DNA from: an uncultured Aquimarina sp.
GTDB lineage: Bacteria > Bacteroidota > Bacteroidia > Flavobacteriales > Flavobacteriaceae
DNA: 64,000 nucleotides
Direction of reading: 5' to 3'
Assembly: GCF_947492965.1 (NCBI RefSeq)
Contig: NZ_CANLOZ010000015.1
Coordinates: forward strand, 1 to 64,000
Within the stretch, counting starts at the first letter, position 1, and each line of letters begins with the position of its first letter. A program made the position numbers and the translations under genes. Below the pieces are notes generated by a model. The model ran no database searches and was not told the origin of the DNA. It worked only from the letters and a program-made list of their open reading frames with translations. Below, piece after piece: positions 1 through 7,966 of the stretch.

Positions 1-105
1 TCCACAACAAAAAAATACAACTATTTTTTAACCTTTTTGTAAAACACTCTAAACATTAAAGTTACAAATCAAAAAAATAAAATATTTAGAAAAGGAACCA
101 AAACA

Positions 106-2067
106 TTATACTTTTACTCCTGTAATTTCTATATCTAATATAGTTCCTCTACCAATAACAGAATCCACAACTAAACTTCCATTTAACTTTTTAAGCCTAT
201 CTCTTACACTCCTCAAGCCTATACCCTCTTGCTTTACCGCAGACTTAAACCCTACTCCATTATCTTCATAGATTATATGGAAGTTATTATTTAACAAATC
301 TAACTGCAATGAAACCTCTGTTGCTTTTGCATGTTTCAATGTATTCGTTAACAATTCCTGAACAACTCTAAAAACTTCTAGTGACAATTTCTCATTCAGC
401 TGATCTATTTCTTTTTTAGGAAATACACTTAATGTTATTTTAATATTACTATTTATAACCATTTCATTTAGATACTCCTCTAAAACCTCCGAGAATCTAT
501 TACCATAAAAGTTATCAGGAATTAAATTATGAGAAATCTTTCTTACCAATTGATACGTTTCATCCACTTGTTTCTTAATTAAGCCTAAATCTTCATTCTG
601 CTGAGTATGTGAACCTAATTTTAGATTAATAGCTGCTAGATTACCACCGATACTATCATGCAAATCTTGCGCAATGCGTCTTCTTTCAGTGTTTTGAACA
701 TCTAAAGATGTTTTTATCAACTTTAATTCTTGTTCTTTAATCAACGATTTAATTCGCTCTTCATTAATTTCTTCCTGCTGTTTACTCAGCTTATTTTTCG
801 CAGTCAATTTTTGCTTATATATAATGATAAGTATAATGCTCGAAATTGTTACTAATAAAAAACCATAAACAAGAAACCGCATATACCTTCTTTCAGATGT
901 TAATAGATTATCTTTTATCTCCTGATTTTTACGCAATAACTCTATCTTCTTTTCACGATCAAGAATATCGTACTTTACTAATAACTCTGCAATCTCTTTA
1001 TCCTTCTGTATTTTACGAAGACTATCTTTTAGCTGATATCTTAATGTAGTGTATTCTTCTGCTTCCTTATATTTATTTTGTTTTTTTAAAGTATTACTGA
1101 GGTTTTCTAAAATCTGAATTTCAATATCAATAAATCCTTTAGATTTTACTCTTTCTAACAAACCCGAATAGATTTCTATTGCTTTTTTGAAGTTATTTTT
1201 TTCATGGTAAGCCTGTGCCATTGTTATTCCTGACAACAGTACAAATTTCAAATTCTTATCTTCAAACATATTTTGTACGAGCTCACCATAATATATAGCC
1301 TCATCAAAATCACCCATTTTAAGATAACAGGCACTTATACTCTCTAAACAATATCCCCTAGCTTTATAACCTTCTGGTGCCTCACATGCTTTATTTAAAT
1401 AAAACAAAGCTTCTTTAAATTTTCCTTTTCTAGAATAAATCTGCCCCAAATTGTTATACGAAAAATACACAGTACTATTATTCTTATCAACCTCTATACT
1501 TTTCTTATAATATGGTATTGCCTTATCATATTCTTTTTGATCCAAATAGTAATCCGCTAATCCTCTTATATGATGAACAGACATCTGATTACCCACTACT
1601 TTTTTCTCATATAAATCCAACCCTTTTAAGTGGTATTCACCTCTTATAGTCACCAATCCCTTAAAACCATACCCAACAGCCAACATATTGTAAGCTTTAC
1701 TTAACCACTGATAAGACAACGAATCTTTTTTTCCTATAGATAGTTCATAAATCTTATTTCCGTAATAAATGGTGGAATCGGCATATTCTTTTTCCATATA
1801 GTATCTCCCCAAGTAATCCAACCCCCAGATACGAGCCTTTTTATCATTTAATAAAGGTTTTACTAAAGGAAAGAATTCATCTGGGTTTAGATTATTCATA
1901 TTCTTAAGTTTCTTCTCCAAATCCTTACGGACGTAATCTAACTCCTGAGAAAACATGGCTTGACAACCTAAAAACAATCCAATCAGAAATATTGTTTTTA
2001 AATAGTAATTATGAATGAAGATTTTCTGTTTTTCTGCAAGCGTGTTCATCATGAAATTGTAGGGCAA
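106..2067 (-). CDS. TPR-containing sensor histidine kinase (HPK7/LytS-NarX type)
   Basis: A membrane sensor kinase of about 653 residues. The N-terminal two thirds is a tetratricopeptide-repeat sensor region behind a signal or anchor segment. One transmembrane helix lies near residues 398-418, followed by a coiled-coil stretch. The dimerisation/phosphoacceptor box reads RRRIAQDLHDSIGGNLAA with His near residue 470, typical of HisKA_3 kinases. The ATPase N-box (ELLTNTLKHAKA) lies near residue 570 and a YEDNGVGF G1 box and GIGLRSVRDR follow. Such kinases usually phosphorylate LuxR/NarL regulators, but none lies beside this one in the window. The start could also be the Met at residue 6 or 7. 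The paralogue at 23676-25577 shares the whole architecture. Signal sensed: unknown. Confidence 0.9.
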   Translation of the reverse strand: MPYNFMMNTLAEKQKIFIHNYYLKTIFLIGLFLGCQAMFSQELDYVRKDLEKKLKNMNNLNPDEFFPLVKPLLNDKKARIWGLDYLGRYYMEKEYADSTIYYGNKIYELSIGKKDSLSYQWLSKAYNMLAVGYGFKGLVTIRGEYHLKGLDLYEKKVVGNQMSVHHIRGLADYYLDQKEYDKAIPYYKKSIEVDKNNSTVYFSYNNLGQIYSRKGKFKEALFYLNKACEAPEGYKARGYCLESISACYLKMGDFDEAIYYGELVQNMFEDKNLKFVLLSGITMAQAYHEKNNFKKAIEIYSGLLERVKSKGFIDIEIQILENLSNTLKKQNKYKEAEEYTTLRYQLKDSLRKIQKDKEIAELLVKYDILDREKKIELLRKNQEIKDNLLTSERRYMRFLVYGFLLVTISSIILIIIYKQKLTAKNKLSKQQEEINEERIKSLIKEQELKLIKTSLDVQNTERRRIAQDLHDSIGGNLAAINLKLGSHTQQNEDLGLIKKQVDETYQLVRKISHNLIPDNFYGNRFSEVLEEYLNEMVINSNIKITLSVFPKKEIDQLNEKLSLEVFRVVQELLTNTLKHAKATEVSLQLDLLNNNFHIIYEDNGVGFKSAVKQEGIGLRSVRDRLKKLNGSLVVDSVIGRGTILDIEITGVKV

Positions 2068-2261
2068 AGATGCTTACTCTTAACACAAATGAACAAAAAA
2101 GAATACATATCTCATTGTTTGATGAAGTTTTTTTTAAAGATTTGACAAAAGAATTTGACACCTATTGATAGTATAGTATTCTTTTTCTACTGTAAAGGGT
2201 GGTATCAATTTTCCCTTTAATTGAATTCTTTATTTTATTTACTTTAAATAATTAGTAATTA

Positions 2262-2293
2262 TTGTGAAGATTTTCATTATCGTATTATCTTTG
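2262..2293 (+). promoter_or_regulatory. Promoter of the thrS operon
   Basis: TTG at 2262-2264 and TATCTTTG at 2286-2293, separated by 21 nt, match the Bacteroidota housekeeping promoter (TTTG about 19-21 nt TAnnTTTG). It lies 21 nt upstream of the thrS start codon, so the leader is short. I see no T-box-like antiterminator leader in this interval. Confidence 0.6.
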
Positions 2294-2314
2294 CGCACTT
2301 AATAACAAATTATA

Positions 2315-4261
2315 ATGATTAAGATCACCTTACCTGACGGTTCAGTTAGAGAATACAATAGCAGTTTAACTGCTATGGATGTAGCGAAAGATATAAGTGA
2401 AGGATTTGCAAGAAATGTTATTTCTGCAAAATTCAATGGTACCACTATAGAAACCTCTACAGAATTAACAACCGATGGTGATTTGGTATTATTTACCTGG
2501 AAAGATGATGAAGGTAAGGCGGCATTTAGACATTCTACTTCTCACGTATTAGCACAAGCCTTAGAAGAATTGTATCCAGGAGTTAAACTCTCTATTGGTC
2601 CAGCGATTGATAATGGTTTTTACTATGATATAGACCTTGGAGATCAAACTATATCTGAAAAAGACTTCAAGAAAATTGAAGATAAAATGCTGGAGATTGC
2701 GAGAGGAAAACATGATTTTAAAATGAGATCTGTTTCTAAAGCCGATGCTTTAGCAAAATATAAAGAGGAAGGCAACGAATATAAAGTAGAGCTTATTGAA
2801 AACCTTGAGGATGGAACCATCACTTTTTGTGATCATGACACATTCACAGATTTATGTCGTGGAGGACACATTCCAAATACAGGAATCATAAAGGCTGTAA
2901 AGATCATGAGTGTTGCAGGTGCGTATTGGAGAGGAGATGAAAATAACAAGCAACTCACAAGAGTTTACGGAACTTCTTTCCCGAAGCAAAAGGAACTAAA
3001 AGAGTATCTTGAGCTCTTAGAAGAAGCAAAAAAACGTGATCATAGAAAATTAGGAAAAGAACTTGGTTTTTTTACTTTTTCCCAAAGAGTAGGACAAGGA
3101 TTACCTCTTTGGCTACCAAAAGGTGCCGCTCTTCGCGAACGTTTAGAACAATTTTTAAAGAAAGCTCAGAAAAAAGCGGGTTACGAAATGGTTGTGACTC
3201 CTCATATTGGACAGAAAGAGCTTTACGTAACCTCTGGCCATTATGCTAAATATGGTGAAGACAGCTTCCAACCGATTAATACACCTGCAGATGGTGAAGA
3301 GTTTTTGTTAAAACCTATGAACTGTCCGCATCATTGTGAAATATACAAAAGTGGACCGTGGTCATACAGAGACTTACCAATTCGTTATGCTGAGTTTGGT
3401 ACTGTATATCGTTATGAGCAAAGTGGAGAACTACATGGTCTTACTAGAGTAAGAGGATTTACGCAGGATGACGCACATATTTTCTGTACTCCTGATCAAC
3501 TCGATGAAGAGTTTAAAAAAGTAATCGATCTTGTACTTTATGTATTTGGCTCTCTTGGGTTTCAAAATTTTACTGCTCAAGTATCTGTTAGAGATCTCGA
3601 TAAACCAGAAAAATATATTGGTGATGTTGTAAATTGGGAAAAGGCCGAAAATGCTATTATAAGTGCAGCGAAAGATAAAGGCTTAGACTATGTAGTTGAA
3701 AGTGGTGAAGCAGCATTCTATGGTCCTAAGCTCGACTTTATGGTCAAAGATGCTTTAGGAAGGAGTTGGCAATTAGGAACTATTCAGGTAGATTATAACT
3801 TACCAGAGCGTTTTGATTTAGAATATAAAGGTAGTGATAACGAAATGCACAGACCTATAATGATCCATAGAGCTCCTTTCGGAAGTATGGAAAGATTCAT
3901 TGCAATCTTACTAGAACACACCGCTGGAAACTTTCCACTTTGGTTAATGCCAGAACAAGTTATTGTCCTATCAATCAGCGAGAAATATGAAAAATACGCT
4001 GAAAAAGTTTTAAATTTGTTAGAAAATAACGAAATTCGCGCCCTTGCCGATCATAGAAATGAAACCATGGGTAAAAAGATAAGAGAGGCAGAAATGAAAA
4101 AAATTCCTTACATTGTAATTGTAGGGGAACAAGAAGAGAAAAACAACACGATATCGGTTAGAAAACATGGAGGTGAAGATATCGGAGCGATTAGTATCGA
4201 AAAGTTCACAGAAATAATAACAGAAGAAATAAATAAGACGTTATTACCATTTAATGGATAA
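2315..4261 (+). CDS. thrS: Threonyl-tRNA synthetase
   Basis: Cytoplasmic class II synthetase that charges tRNA-Thr, 648 residues, normal length. It begins with a TGS domain (MIKITLPDGSVREY). An editing domain follows with HSTSH near residue 78 and the HDTFTDLCRGGHIP segment, which would clear mischarged serine. The catalytic core has KPMNCPHHCEIY, the motif 2 loop RYAEFGTVYRYEQSG and motif 3 HRAPFGSMERFIAILLEH. The last roughly 100 residues are the anticodon-binding domain. It heads the classical thrS-infC-rpmI-rplT translation cluster and has a promoter 21 nt upstream. Confidence 0.98.
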   Translation: MIKITLPDGSVREYNSSLTAMDVAKDISEGFARNVISAKFNGTTIETSTELTTDGDLVLFTWKDDEGKAAFRHSTSHVLAQALEELYPGVKLSIGPAIDNGFYYDIDLGDQTISEKDFKKIEDKMLEIARGKHDFKMRSVSKADALAKYKEEGNEYKVELIENLEDGTITFCDHDTFTDLCRGGHIPNTGIIKAVKIMSVAGAYWRGDENNKQLTRVYGTSFPKQKELKEYLELLEEAKKRDHRKLGKELGFFTFSQRVGQGLPLWLPKGAALRERLEQFLKKAQKKAGYEMVVTPHIGQKELYVTSGHYAKYGEDSFQPINTPADGEEFLLKPMNCPHHCEIYKSGPWSYRDLPIRYAEFGTVYRYEQSGELHGLTRVRGFTQDDAHIFCTPDQLDEEFKKVIDLVLYVFGSLGFQNFTAQVSVRDLDKPEKYIGDVVNWEKAENAIISAAKDKGLDYVVESGEAAFYGPKLDFMVKDALGRSWQLGTIQVDYNLPERFDLEYKGSDNEMHRPIMIHRAPFGSMERFIAILLEHTAGNFPLWLMPEQVIVLSISEKYEKYAEKVLNLLENNEIRALADHRNETMGKKIREAEMKKIPYIVIVGEQEEKNNTISVRKHGGEDIGAISIEKFTEIITEEINKTLLPFNG

Positions 4262-4299
4262 CCGAAATAAATTTTAAGTTTAATTTAAATTTTTAAGTC

Positions 4300-4857
4300 A
4301 TAGCAATAAGAAGAAGAAGGTCTCAGAAACCACTAAGAGTAATTAAAGAAGATGCTCACAGAATCAATCACAAAATTAGAGTTGATGAAGTGCGTCTTGT
4401 AGGCGACAATGTAGAAGTTGGTGTTTATCCAACTAAAAAAGCACTAGCACTTGCTGAAGAGCAAGAATTGGATCTTGTAGAAATTTCTCCAAAAGCGGTA
4501 CCTCCTGTTTGTAAAATAATGGACTATAAAAAGTTCTTATACGAGCAGAAAAAAAGGGACAAAGCTCTTAAAACCAAAGCAACCAAAGTAACCATTAAGG
4601 AAATACGATTTGGTCCAAACACAGATGAACATGATTATGAGTTTAAGAAAAAACACGCAATCAAGTTTTTAAGTGAAGGAGCTAAATTAAAAGCTTATGT
4701 TTTCTTCAAGGGACGTTCTATTATTTATAAAGATCAGGGGCAAATTTTATTATTAAGACTTGCACAGGAACTTGAAGATTATGGTAAGGTAGAGCAAATG
4801 CCGAAACTAGAAGGGAAAAGAATGATTATGTTCATTGCACCTAAAAAGACTAAATAA
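4300..4857 (+). CDS. infC: Translation initiation factor IF-3, probable AUA start
   Basis: IF-3 binds the 30S subunit and proofreads the start codon. The clear IF-3 sequence (DAHRINHKIRVDEVRLVGDN, then KIMDYKKFLYEQKKRDK and IRFGPNTDEHDYEFKKKHA) begins well upstream of the first ordinary start codon, a GTG at 4390. In frame there is a TAA at 4294-4296, then GTC ATA GCA ATA AGA AGA, so the N-terminal stretch reads (I/M)AIRRRRSQKPLRVIK. Flavobacterial IF-3 proteins typically begin MAIR, which places the start at the ATA at 4300 (185 residues). Rare start codons on infC are known from E. coli (AUU), where they make IF-3 repress its own translation. Starting at 4390 would remove about 30 conserved residues. 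Confidence 0.9.
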   Translation: MAIRRRRSQKPLRVIKEDAHRINHKIRVDEVRLVGDNVEVGVYPTKKALALAEEQELDLVEISPKAVPPVCKIMDYKKFLYEQKKRDKALKTKATKVTIKEIRFGPNTDEHDYEFKKKHAIKFLSEGAKLKAYVFFKGRSIIYKDQGQILLLRLAQELEDYGKVEQMPKLEGKRMIMFIAPKKTK

Positions 4858-4908
4858 GTAAAAAGAAGTTTAAAATAATAAGTGAGATTATTATAAAAAC
4901 AAGGATCA

Positions 4909-5106
4909 ATGCCTAAAATGAAAACAAAATCCAGTGCTAAAAAGCGTTTTAAGCTTACAGGAACTGGTAAAATCAAAAGAAAGCACGCTTTTAAGAGTCA
5001 CATCTTAACAAAGAAGTCTAAAAAGCGTAAGCTAGCTTTAACGCACTCTACGTTAGTGCATAAAAGCGATGAAAATAGTATTAAAGAACAATTACGTTTA
5101 AAGTAA
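4909..5106 (+). CDS. rpmI: 50S ribosomal protein L35
   Basis: A 65-residue, very basic protein beginning MPKMKTKSSAKKRFKLTG and containing KRKHAFKSHILTKKSKKRK, the L35 signature, at the usual length. It is a structural protein of the large subunit. It follows infC after 51 nt and precedes rplT, the conserved order of this operon, so all are probably co-transcribed from the thrS promoter or internal promoters. Confidence 0.97.
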   Translation: MPKMKTKSSAKKRFKLTGTGKIKRKHAFKSHILTKKSKKRKLALTHSTLVHKSDENSIKEQLRLK

Positions 5107-5213
5107 TTATTTTTTAATCAGGTTAAAATTATTATAAACCCAGGAGTTGGGCCTTTTATAAAAAAGACAAAGTGTCAAATCATTGACCGCCTACTACTAA
5201 AAAATTTAAAATT
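5107..5213 (+). other. rpmI-rplT intergenic leader
   Basis: 107 nt between L35 and L20. In other bacteria L20 represses its own operon by binding an RNA structure upstream of rpmI or rplT. A GC-richer block (CCCAGGAGTTGGGCC, about 5150-5164) can fold into a small stem, but I cannot show that it resembles a known L20 site. No ORF or clear promoter is visible. Confidence 0.25.
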
Positions 5214-5558
5214 ATGCCAAGATCAGTAAATTCTGTTGCGAAAAGAGCTAGAAGAAAAAGAGTTCTTAAGCAAGCAAAAGGATACTTCGGACGTCGTAAA
5301 AACGTTTGGACAGTAGCAAAAAATGCAGTCGATAAAGCAATGTCATATGCTTATAGAGACCGCAGAAACAAAAAAAGAACTTTCCGTGCTTTATGGATCA
5401 CTCGTATTAATGCAGGTGCTCGTTTACACGGTATGTCTTATTCTCAATTTATGGGAAAAGTGAAAGCTAATAATATCGAATTGAATCGTAAGGTTCTTGC
5501 AGATTTAGCAATGAACAACCCAGAAGCTTTTAAAGCGATTGTAGAAAAAGTAAAGTAA
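5214..5558 (+). CDS. rplT: 50S ribosomal protein L20
   Basis: A 114-residue basic protein beginning MPRSVNSVAKRARRKRVLKQ, with GYFGRRKNVWTVAKNAV and RALWITRINAGARLHGMSYS, which are the L20 hallmarks; length is standard. It is an early assembly protein that binds 23S rRNA and a frequent autoregulator of its operon. It is the last gene before a strong terminator at 5589-5621. Confidence 0.98.
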   Translation: MPRSVNSVAKRARRKRVLKQAKGYFGRRKNVWTVAKNAVDKAMSYAYRDRRNKKRTFRALWITRINAGARLHGMSYSQFMGKVKANNIELNRKVLADLAMNNPEAFKAIVEKVK

Positions 5559-5588
5559 TTTTTTAAACAATAATATTATCTCACTTAT

Positions 5589-5621
5589 AAAAAAACCTCG
5601 TCATTTTTGACGAGGTTTTTT
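5589..5621 (+). terminator. Rho-independent terminator after rplT
   Basis: CCTCGTCA (5596-5603) pairs with TGACGAGG (5608-5615) around a TTTT loop, flanked by A and T runs. It closes the thrS-infC-rpmI-rplT operon; the symmetrical A/T tracts would also allow some action on the other strand. Confidence 0.85.
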
Positions 5622-5729
5622 AATTGCATATTGTTTTTGCAATAGTTTTCAATAAAATTAAAAGAACAATTATTGTATAGGAATAAGAATTACCTTTATT
5701 TTACGGATTGATCAAAAGTTATACGATTC

Positions 5730-6536
5730 ATGCTCTTAATATCCAGTTTACAAAATCCAAAAATCAAGTTTTTACATCAGCTAAAAGAAAAATCTAGGTT
5801 ACGTAAAAAAGAGCAAAAATTTGTGATCGAAGGAAAAAGAGAAGTCTCTTTAGCTATTCATGGTGGATATCAGCTATTACAAATTTACTATTGCCCCACA
5901 ATTATTCCGAATGAAGATGTATCCGCTATAATAGATAGAACTTCTAGTACCATTGACACCTTTGAAATTACTACAGAAATTTATCAAAAATTATCTCATA
6001 GGTCAACTACCGAGGGAATTTTAGCCATTGCAAAATCTAAAGAAGCGTCATTAGACAATCTTGATTTAGATAATAAAAACCCATTGATTTTAGTGGCTGA
6101 ATCCCCAGAAAAACCAGGGAATATAGGCGCGCTATTACGTACAGCAGATGCAGCAAAAGTGGATGCCGTTCTCATTGCTAATCCTCGAACAGATCTCTAC
6201 AACCCAAATATCATTAGATCTAGTGTAGGATGTGTTTTTACAAATAACATAGCTATGGGCACAACTGCGGAAATAATCGCCTACCTAAATCATAGAAACA
6301 TTGCTATTTATGGAGCTGCATTACAATCTTCAGAAAATTATTACACACAAAATTATACTAAACCAACAGCAATTGTCGTTGGTACTGAAGATAAAGGCTT
6401 AACCGATGAGTGGTTAAAGAACACTACCCAAAATATCAAAATCCCCATGAGTGGTGTTATAGATTCGATGAATGTTTCAGTAGCTGCAGGAATTTTAATT
6501 TTTGAAGCAAAACGGCAACGTGATTTTGTTGTCTGA
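5730..6536 (+). CDS. TrmH/SpoU-family RNA 2'-O-methyltransferase
   Basis: A 268-residue SPOUT-class enzyme that would transfer methyl from S-adenosylmethionine to a ribose 2'-OH in rRNA or tRNA. The N-terminal part (SRLRKKEQKFVIEGKREV) is the SpoU substrate-binding domain. The catalytic domain carries motif 1 (ESPEKPGNIGALLRTADA), motif 2 (VVGTEDKGL) and motif 3 (IPMSGVIDSMNVSVAAGI), which form the trefoil knot that binds the cofactor. Exact target (RlmB-like 23S G2251 or another site) cannot be told from the sequence. It is monocistronic or followed after 59 nt by the M48 protease. Confidence 0.92.
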   Translation: MLLISSLQNPKIKFLHQLKEKSRLRKKEQKFVIEGKREVSLAIHGGYQLLQIYYCPTIIPNEDVSAIIDRTSSTIDTFEITTEIYQKLSHRSTTEGILAIAKSKEASLDNLDLDNKNPLILVAESPEKPGNIGALLRTADAAKVDAVLIANPRTDLYNPNIIRSSVGCVFTNNIAMGTTAEIIAYLNHRNIAIYGAALQSSENYYTQNYTKPTAIVVGTEDKGLTDEWLKNTTQNIKIPMSGVIDSMNVSVAAGILIFEAKRQRDFVV

Positions 6537-6595
6537 TATTTAAAAAATCATTAACTTACTTAACCTACAAATCCCAAAGCTACAAACCTATACAA

Positions 6596-7828
6596 ATGAC
6601 ATCAAATATGCTCTTTAATCTATTGATAGCTATTATCATAATAGTTTTTCTGATAGATTCTTTATTAGATATACTGAATGCTAGGCATTACAACAATAAC
6701 ATCCCCGAAGAACTTTCTGATGTATATCCAGAAGATGAGTATCAAAAATCGATTGCGTATAAAGAAGCTAATTATAAATTCAAGTTAGTTTCCTCTTCTA
6801 TTTCCTTATGTATCATGTTACTTTTCTTTTTCCTAGATGGTTTTGCGTGGGTGGATGGGATCGCAAGAAGTTTTTCTGACAACTCAATCGTAGTTGGGCT
6901 TATTTTTTTTGGGATCATTATGATCTGTAGTGATATACTATCTACTCCTGCATCGTATTACAAAATCTTTGTTATTGAAGAGCAATTTGGTTTTAATAAA
7001 ACTACGATAAAGACCTTTTTCATAGATAAGATAAAAGGTATTGTGATGATGATTATTGTTGGAGGCGGACTATTAGCTCTAATTATGTGGTTTTATGAAA
7101 TTACTGGTCAATATTTCTGGTTATACGCTTGGGCGCTTATCTCTATTTTTACACTTGCCATGAATATGTTTTATGCAAAACTTATAGTACCTTTATTTAA
7201 TAAGCAAACACCTTTGGAGCCTGGAGAATTAAGAGATACTATACAAGAATATTCAATGAACGTAGGTTTTCAGTTAAAGGATATTTTTGTTATTGATGGA
7301 TCCAAAAGAAGTACTAAAGCCAACGCTTATTTTTCTGGTTTAGGTAGTGAAAAACGAATTACCTTATACGATACTTTGATTAAAGATTTAAACAAAGAAG
7401 AAATTGTAGCTGTACTTGCGCATGAAGTGGGACATTACAAAAAAAGACATGTAATTATCAATCTCCTTTTATCCATTTTACTAACAGGAATAACACTTTG
7501 GTTTTTGTCTCTTTTTATCGCAAACCCTCTTCTTTCTGAAGCTCTATCCGTAGAAGTTCCTTCTTTTCATATCGGATTAATAGCCTTTGGAATTTTATAT
7601 AGTCCGATATCAGAAATTACAGGTCTAATTATGAACATTGTTTCTAGAGCATTTGAGTACCAAGCGGATGATTATGCAAAAAACTCTTATGATGGAGAAG
7701 CACTCATCAATAGTTTAAAAAAACTATCTAAAAACAACCTAAGTAATCTGACTCCACATCCAGCAATGGTTTTCATACATTACTCACATCCAACACTTTT
7801 GCAAAGGATTAAAAACATACGCAAATAA
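6596..7828 (+). CDS. M48-family membrane metalloprotease (Ste24-like)
   Basis: A 410-residue integral membrane zinc protease of the CAAX-protease 1 / Ste24 type. HEVGH starts near residue 276 (LAHEVGHYKKRH) and the third zinc ligand lies in EYQADDYA near residue 354. Several hydrophobic helices flank the catalytic part: near the N-terminus, residues about 60-100, 140-190 and 285-340. Bacterial members act in membrane protein quality control; prenyl-protein processing is not expected. The start could instead be the Met four codons in. No frameshift or missing catalytic residue is visible. Confidence 0.9.
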   Translation: MTSNMLFNLLIAIIIIVFLIDSLLDILNARHYNNNIPEELSDVYPEDEYQKSIAYKEANYKFKLVSSSISLCIMLLFFFLDGFAWVDGIARSFSDNSIVVGLIFFGIIMICSDILSTPASYYKIFVIEEQFGFNKTTIKTFFIDKIKGIVMMIIVGGGLLALIMWFYEITGQYFWLYAWALISIFTLAMNMFYAKLIVPLFNKQTPLEPGELRDTIQEYSMNVGFQLKDIFVIDGSKRSTKANAYFSGLGSEKRITLYDTLIKDLNKEEIVAVLAHEVGHYKKRHVIINLLLSILLTGITLWFLSLFIANPLLSEALSVEVPSFHIGLIAFGILYSPISEITGLIMNIVSRAFEYQADDYAKNSYDGEALINSLKKLSKNNLSNLTPHPAMVFIHYSHPTLLQRIKNIRK

Positions 7829-7966
7829 ATCAAGTGAAATAGACTTGGTGGTTACAATTCTTAGTTGTATTTTTAACTATTACTCTAGTATTTTTCTAGA
7901 CAAGAAAATTTCAGGAGTTTTTCGCACAATCATATTGAAAAAGGCTTTCTAAGAAAACTTTGTAGT

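Noticed and set aside
846..1049. Plus-strand ORF inside the first histidine kinase
   Set aside because: Antisense shadow of a well-supported kinase; no independent signal.
2094..2260. T-box or other riboswitch before thrS
   Set aside because: Only a short AT-rich leader and a weak 7-bp stem; no T-box features.
4390..4857. infC beginning at GTG 4390
   Set aside because: It would drop about 30 residues of conserved IF-3 N-terminus that are in frame up to 4300.
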